A DNA stretch of 9,747 nt from Alphaproteobacteria bacterium (GTDB lineage: Bacteria > Pseudomonadota > Alphaproteobacteria > Rhizobiales > Hyphomicrobiaceae), in assembly GCA_022600335.1 (NCBI GenBank), contig JAHZKN010000356.1:1-9747 (forward strand), written 5' to 3'. The notes below the pieces were generated by a model, which made no database searches, was not told where the DNA came from, and saw only the letters and a list, made by a program, of their open reading frames with translations. The translations under genes were made by a program, and so were the position numbers. This document shows positions 7,924 through 9,747 of the stretch, one piece after another; positions within the stretch are counted from its first letter, which is position 1, and each line of letters opens with the position of its first letter.

Positions 7924-8110
7924 TTCACAGTGTCTTTCATGCGTAAGCCGTCGTGGGTGACAGGGCCGGATTGGCTCCTGGGATCTTTGCGGCTTGGCCC
8001 TTTTGACGGCCCAGCTCACTGACAAATTGGGCCCAGGAAACGGGCTGCAATCCGGGTTTCCGCCGGCAAAACAGGGCCCCGAGCAGGGATCAATGGCCCT
8101 CTGGACAGGA
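7924..8110 (-). promoter_or_regulatory. Probable 5' leader of the tetR-adaptor-pump operon
   Basis: About 180 bases separate the operator-like dyads from the repressor ATG, with no gene in between. The stretch is GC-rich with many GGGCCC-type runs. Two stems are visible: GGAAAC (8036-8041) with GTTTCC (8056-8061), and AGGGCC (8073-8078) with GGCCCT (8095-8100). I recognise no riboswitch class. A leader role is inferred from position only. Confidence 0.3.
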
Positions 8111-8157
8111 ATAATAAAAACGAACGTTCATTCATTTTGTGGCAAAATGAAGGTCAA
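8111..8157 (-). promoter_or_regulatory. Candidate promoter/operator region of the RND operon
   Basis: Two dyads sit side by side. AACGAACGTTCATT (8119-8132) has a perfect GAACGTTC core at 8122-8129. TTCATTTTG (8131-8139) and CAAAATGAA (8143-8151) are perfect 9-bp arms around TGG. TetR-family repressors usually bind such palindromes near their own promoter, and this is the strongest dyad upstream of the repressor. On the minus strand TTGACC (8157-8152) could serve as -35 and the AT-rich TATTAT (8116-8111) as -10, but they are too far apart to pair with each other, so the exact promoter is unresolved. Confidence 0.5.
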
Positions 8158-8180
8158 GTCAAGAAACGTAGGGAACAGGC

Positions 8181-8294
8181 CAACACGACTTTAGGAAGTG
8201 TTGGGAAACAAGAAAGCTCAACACGACTTTAGGAAGTGTTGGGAAACAAGAAAGCTCAACACGACCGTGGGGAGTGACGGGAAACAAGAGTGCC
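8181..8294. repeat. Tandem 38-bp hairpin repeat, three units
   Basis: Units lie at 8181-8218, 8219-8256 and 8257-8294. Units 1 and 2 are identical over all 38 bases; unit 3 matches at 29 of 38. Units 1 and 2 contain CAACAC, 11 bases, then GTGTTGGG, so each can fold with a CAACAC/GTGTTG stem; inside it, ACTT-TAGG-AAGT gives an alternative stem. Unit 3 has lost the outer arm (GTGACGGG). Units are contiguous with no unique spacers, so this is not CRISPR. It lies upstream of the RND operon promoter region, in the 3' region of the 8620 gene. Confidence 0.85.
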
Positions 8295-8367
8295 CTAACA
8301 TCGGCTTGCCGAGTGTTGGGCAAGACAAGACCCTCCCCACCATCGGGTTGCCGAGACTTGGATCATA
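8293..8367. repeat. Long direct repeat, copy A (related hairpin units 4 and 5)
   Basis: The first 33 bases match those at 8472-8504 at 29 positions without gaps, and similarity continues in weaker, gapped form to GGATCATA. The copy holds a hairpin with CCTAACA, TCGG, loop CTTG, CCGA, a bulged G and TGTTGGG. Its two changes from the CCAACAC consensus would still pair as G·U in plus-strand RNA. It follows the 38-bp tandem units without a gap and shares their arm spacing of 11 bases. Confidence 0.7.
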
Positions 8368-8425
8368 GTGCCGGTGCCAGTTGTAATGCAGGCCGGCTTT
8401 CTTTGTTTGATTTTTCGATTCACGC

Positions 8426-8445
8426 CATGCGCGGAAAAGCGCATG
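8426..8445. repeat. Inverted repeat CATGCGC/GCGCATG
   Basis: A perfect 7-bp inverted repeat around GGAAAA lies between the two long direct-repeat copies. It does not share the CAACAC arms of the surrounding repeat family, and no T-tract follows. No role is assigned. Confidence 0.5.
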
Positions 8446-8471
8446 ACGATCTCAAACATCAGCGACCCGTA

Positions 8472-8555
8472 CCCCAACACCGGCTTGCCAAGTGTTGGGC
8501 AATAAAAAAACACTCCGCCTGCCACATCACAACCTGGCCGAGGCTGGGGATCCTA
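8472..8555. repeat. Long direct repeat, copy B (related hairpin units 6 and 7)
   Basis: This is the second copy of the element at 8293-8367. It has the best-preserved hairpin of the family: CCCAACAC (8473-8480), 11 bases including GG-CTTG-CC, then GTGTTGGG (8492-8499), giving an 8-bp perfect outer stem. It is followed on the plus strand by CAATAAAAAAA, so the minus strand has its T-run before rather than after the hairpin. That argues against an intrinsic terminator in either direction. The right half (TGGCCGAGGCTGGGGATCC) is a diverged match to TTGCCGAGACTTGGATC in copy A. Confidence 0.7.
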
Positions 8556-8577
8556 ATCGGGCGTGAGACGGACGGGT

Positions 8578-8619
8578 GTGTTGGAAGGGGGTTCGTTAGG
8601 AACCGCCGGGTGCCAACAC
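8578..8619 (-). terminator. Nested hairpin abutting the stop codon of the 8620 gene, possible terminator or 3' stabiliser
   Basis: Outer arms GTGTTGG (8578-8584) and CCAACAC (8613-8619) enclose an inner stem GGTTC (8590-8594) / GAACC (8600-8604) with a five-base loop. The outer arm ends one base from the TAG at 8620-8622. The same arm sequences as the repeat array are used, but in the reverse order with a 28-base interior. There is no T-tract downstream on the minus strand, so rho-independent termination is doubtful. Confidence 0.4.
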
Positions 8620-9321
8620 CTATTCCTCAATAAACAAGCGCACGGACTTGCCGGATAGCATTTGGCCGGAGAAGAATTGCGACACACGCGGCAAGTCGGC
8701 TTTGAAGGTGATGGGGCTCAGTTTCGTTGCCCACAGCCGATCCAGCACACCCATCTGTTCAACGGTTTGCATGCGCGCTGATAACTTGAGCTCAAATTTT
8801 CCGGCAGCGGCAACGACGCGGTCTTCGCTGTATTCACGCGGGTAAAACAGTACGGTGCCCGAGTAGCCGCTGCGCCCGGCAACGGTCAGCGGGGCGAACG
8901 GTGTCTTCGGTCGTGTCTTGCCTTCGCGGTAGTCTTCTTTGGTTGAGAAGTAGCCGGGTTCTGCAAAGAAGCTGGCGGCAAACGTGCGCTCTCGCTTTGT
9001 TTCCACATTGCGCACGGTGAGCTGCAGCGATGAGACGATACCGTCACGAGCGCCGCTGTTAGCAACCGTGATAGGCACCACAAGGACTTCAAAACTGCCG
9101 TTGGGATCGCGTGTGTAGCCGATGGTTTCGGGCACGAACAAATGCAACTCGGCCTGCTTGAGCACCGTTTGATACAGGCTGAAAGCAGAGAACAGCAGCG
9201 CTAGCCCCGAGACTAGTGCGGTCAACACGGTGCCGGTACCGAGGGAAGCTGTTTGGGTTGCAGTTTCGGCGGCGTCGGTAATGGTGTGATGCGGACCAGA
9301 GCCGCGTCTCAAAAAGGGCAT
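8620..9321 (-). CDS. Hypothetical single-pass membrane-anchored protein
   Basis: I do not recognise a named family. The ATG at 9321 is chosen because AGGAGG lies five bases upstream, an ideal ribosome site; an in-frame ATG at 9345 has none. The 233-residue product has a short polar N-terminus, one hydrophobic segment at about residues 28-50 (GTGTVLTALVSGLALLFSAF), and a soluble domain of about 180 residues. That domain is rich in alternating hydrophobic residues and contains LVVPITVANSGARDGIVSSL (80-99), a pattern seen in Ig-like or CARDB-like beta-sandwich domains. A cleavage site after the hydrophobic stretch is not obvious, so a membrane-tethered domain is more likely than a secreted one. 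It is followed directly by the nested hairpin at 8578-8619 and the repeat array. The nuclease-like gene lies 205 bp upstream on the same strand. Confidence 0.8.
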   Translation of the reverse strand: MPFLRRGSGPHHTITDAAETATQTASLGTGTVLTALVSGLALLFSAFSLYQTVLKQAELHLFVPETIGYTRDPNGSFEVLVVPITVANSGARDGIVSSLQLTVRNVETKRERTFAASFFAEPGYFSTKEDYREGKTRPKTPFAPLTVAGRSGYSGTVLFYPREYSEDRVVAAAGKFELKLSARMQTVEQMGVLDRLWATKLSPITFKADLPRVSQFFSGQMLSGKSVRLFIEE

Positions 9322-9526
9322 CGAGGCCTCCTGTTCTTGTGCCATGAATCGAGCAACGCGCTGCGGGTTCGCGTGCAGGCACCAGGCGCACAGCCCTTTC
9401 TATGTGCCACACTCAAGCGGGCAATGAGAGCGGTGTTGGGCAACAGGTGTTGGAGAAATTTGCGCTGGGTGGTGGTGGGCCGGTGACGATGCGTGCAGAT
9501 GCAGCAAAGAATACCGATGCAAACGG
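9322..9526. other. Intergenic region between the nuclease-like and 8620 genes
   Basis: There is no supported gene in these 205 bp. Besides the weak promoter candidate it holds GTGTTGGGCAA (9433-9443), identical to 11 bases of the hairpin repeats at 8312-8322 and 8492-8502. It is part of a local inverted repeat, TGTTG-gg-CAACA (9434-9445), and a direct repeat of GGTGTTGG six bases apart. A plus-strand open frame (9402-9608) crosses it but overlaps the nuclease gene and lacks a ribosome site. Confidence 0.4.
9397..9424 (-). promoter_or_regulatory. Weak candidate promoter for the 8620 gene
   Basis: On the minus strand TTGCCC (9424-9419) is followed after 16 bases by TAGAAA (9402-9397), each four of six to the sigma-70 consensus. 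This would give a leader of about 70 bases before the ATG at 9321. Alphaproteobacterial promoters are poorly predicted this way, so this is tentative. Confidence 0.2.
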
Positions 9527-9747
9527 CTATTTCCCAGGAGCGGGTGTCATGATGTCAGGCCGGCGCGCCTTTTTGGGCGTGCAAACAGCTTCATATTTAG
9601 AGCACTGATATTTGTCTTTGTTGCTCCGTCTGAATTCAGACGGTTTGCTAAACGTTGCCTGGTGAATTCCCAAGCGGTTTTGTTTAGCGGCCGCCTCGTC
9701 TGCCCGATAAACATCGCCGGTCTCACCTTCGTAGGCCAGTGCCCAGC
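9527..9747 (-). CDS. Thermonuclease (SNase-like) family protein, C-terminal fragment only
   Basis: Translating the minus strand from 9745 gives 72 residues, then TAG at 9529-9527; the N-terminus lies outside the window. WALAYEGETGDVYRADEAAA, followed by GIHQATFSKPSEFRR (26-40), matches the usual end of staphylococcal-nuclease-like proteins in proteobacteria. In those, an AxAY..Y...E..A segment precedes G.W..xF..P..WR. The conserved Trp after the Gly is His here. These calcium-dependent nucleases cut DNA and RNA and are often exported. The catalytic Arg/Glu residues lie upstream and cannot be checked. A Cys pair (48 and 55 of the visible part) and a basic tail (TPKKARRPD) follow the domain. 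The call rests on motif memory from a short segment, so it is good but not certain. Confidence 0.7.
   Translation of the reverse strand, partial: WALAYEGETGDVYRADEAAAKQNRLGIHQATFSKPSEFRRSNKDKYQCSKYEAVCTPKKARRPDIMTPAPGK

Noticed and set aside
7924..8025. N-terminal extension of the repressor to a TTG at 8025
   Set aside because: The extra 34 residues are Arg/Pro/His-rich and precede the family's normal N-terminus; the ATG at 7923 fits TetR length.
8181..8294. CRISPR array
   Set aside because: The units are contiguous and near-identical throughout, with no unique spacers, and no cas gene is in the window.
8370..8419. Plus-strand terminator-like GCCGG...CCGGC followed by a T-rich run
   Set aside because: The stem needs a bulge and a long loop, and no plus-strand gene lies upstream for it to end.
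8472..8510. Intrinsic terminator at the best-preserved hairpin
   Set aside because: The A-run follows on the plus strand, so on the minus strand the T-run precedes the hairpin; neither strand has stem then T-tract.
8274..8633. 119-residue plus-strand open frame through the repeat array
   Set aside because: It translates the repeats and linkers, has no ribosome site and no protein-like pattern, and runs into the stop of a better-supported minus-strand gene.
9402..9608. 69-residue plus-strand open frame with fairly protein-like composition
   Set aside because: It has no ribosome site and overlaps 82 bases of the nuclease-like gene on the other strand, which has a recognisable family signature.

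Overview
The window looks like a stretch of an alphaproteobacterial chromosome. This is an inference from moderate GC, a TetR–adaptor–RND cassette, a stand-alone PcfJ-like protein of about 490 residues, and a TCTAGAGCA-type intergenic motif. No rRNA, tRNA, CRISPR array, insertion sequence or phage gene is visible. Seven protein genes can be supported. Six lie on the minus strand and one (PcfJ-like) on the plus strand. Both genes at the window edges are cut: the cyclopropane-fatty-acid synthase lacks its C-terminus, and the nuclease-like gene lacks its N-terminus.

Layout from left to right. 1-1231 (minus) is a cyclopropane-fatty-acyl-phospholipid synthase. 1232-1397 is a divergent intergenic region with several short dyads. 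1398-2858 (plus) is a PcfJ-domain protein of unknown function. It converges on the efflux operon across a 68-bp gap holding two back-to-back hairpins. 7923-2927 (minus) is a three-gene operon read in the order TetR-family repressor, periplasmic adaptor (membrane fusion protein), RND inner-membrane pump. The genes are joined by an ATGA overlap and then a TAGATG junction, so translational coupling is likely. No outer-membrane channel gene is present, so the pump presumably borrows a TolC-type protein encoded elsewhere.

7924-8619 is a gene-free region of about 700 bp and is the most unusual part. Next to the operon it holds two adjacent dyads (8119-8132 and 8131-8151), the best candidates for the TetR operator, followed by a GC-rich leader of roughly 180 nt that could fold. 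Beyond that, 8181-8619 is filled with a family of hairpin-forming repeats built on CCAACAC-N11-GTGTTGGG. It includes two identical tandem 38-bp units, a diverged third, and a longer direct duplication of about 75-85 bp. A nested hairpin with the same GTGTTGG/CCAACAC arms abuts the stop codon of the next gene. 8620-9321 (minus) encodes a small single-pass membrane-anchored protein that I do not recognise. 9527-9747 (minus) is the C-terminal end of a staphylococcal-nuclease-like (thermonuclease family) protein.

Functionally, the cyclopropane synthase (membrane lipid modification) and the RND pump (envelope export) are both envelope functions, but nothing in the sequence shows co-regulation. I see no clear new multi-gene system. 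The hairpin-repeat array, the paired operator-like dyads and the uncharacterised PcfJ-like and membrane-anchored proteins are the parts worth follow-up.
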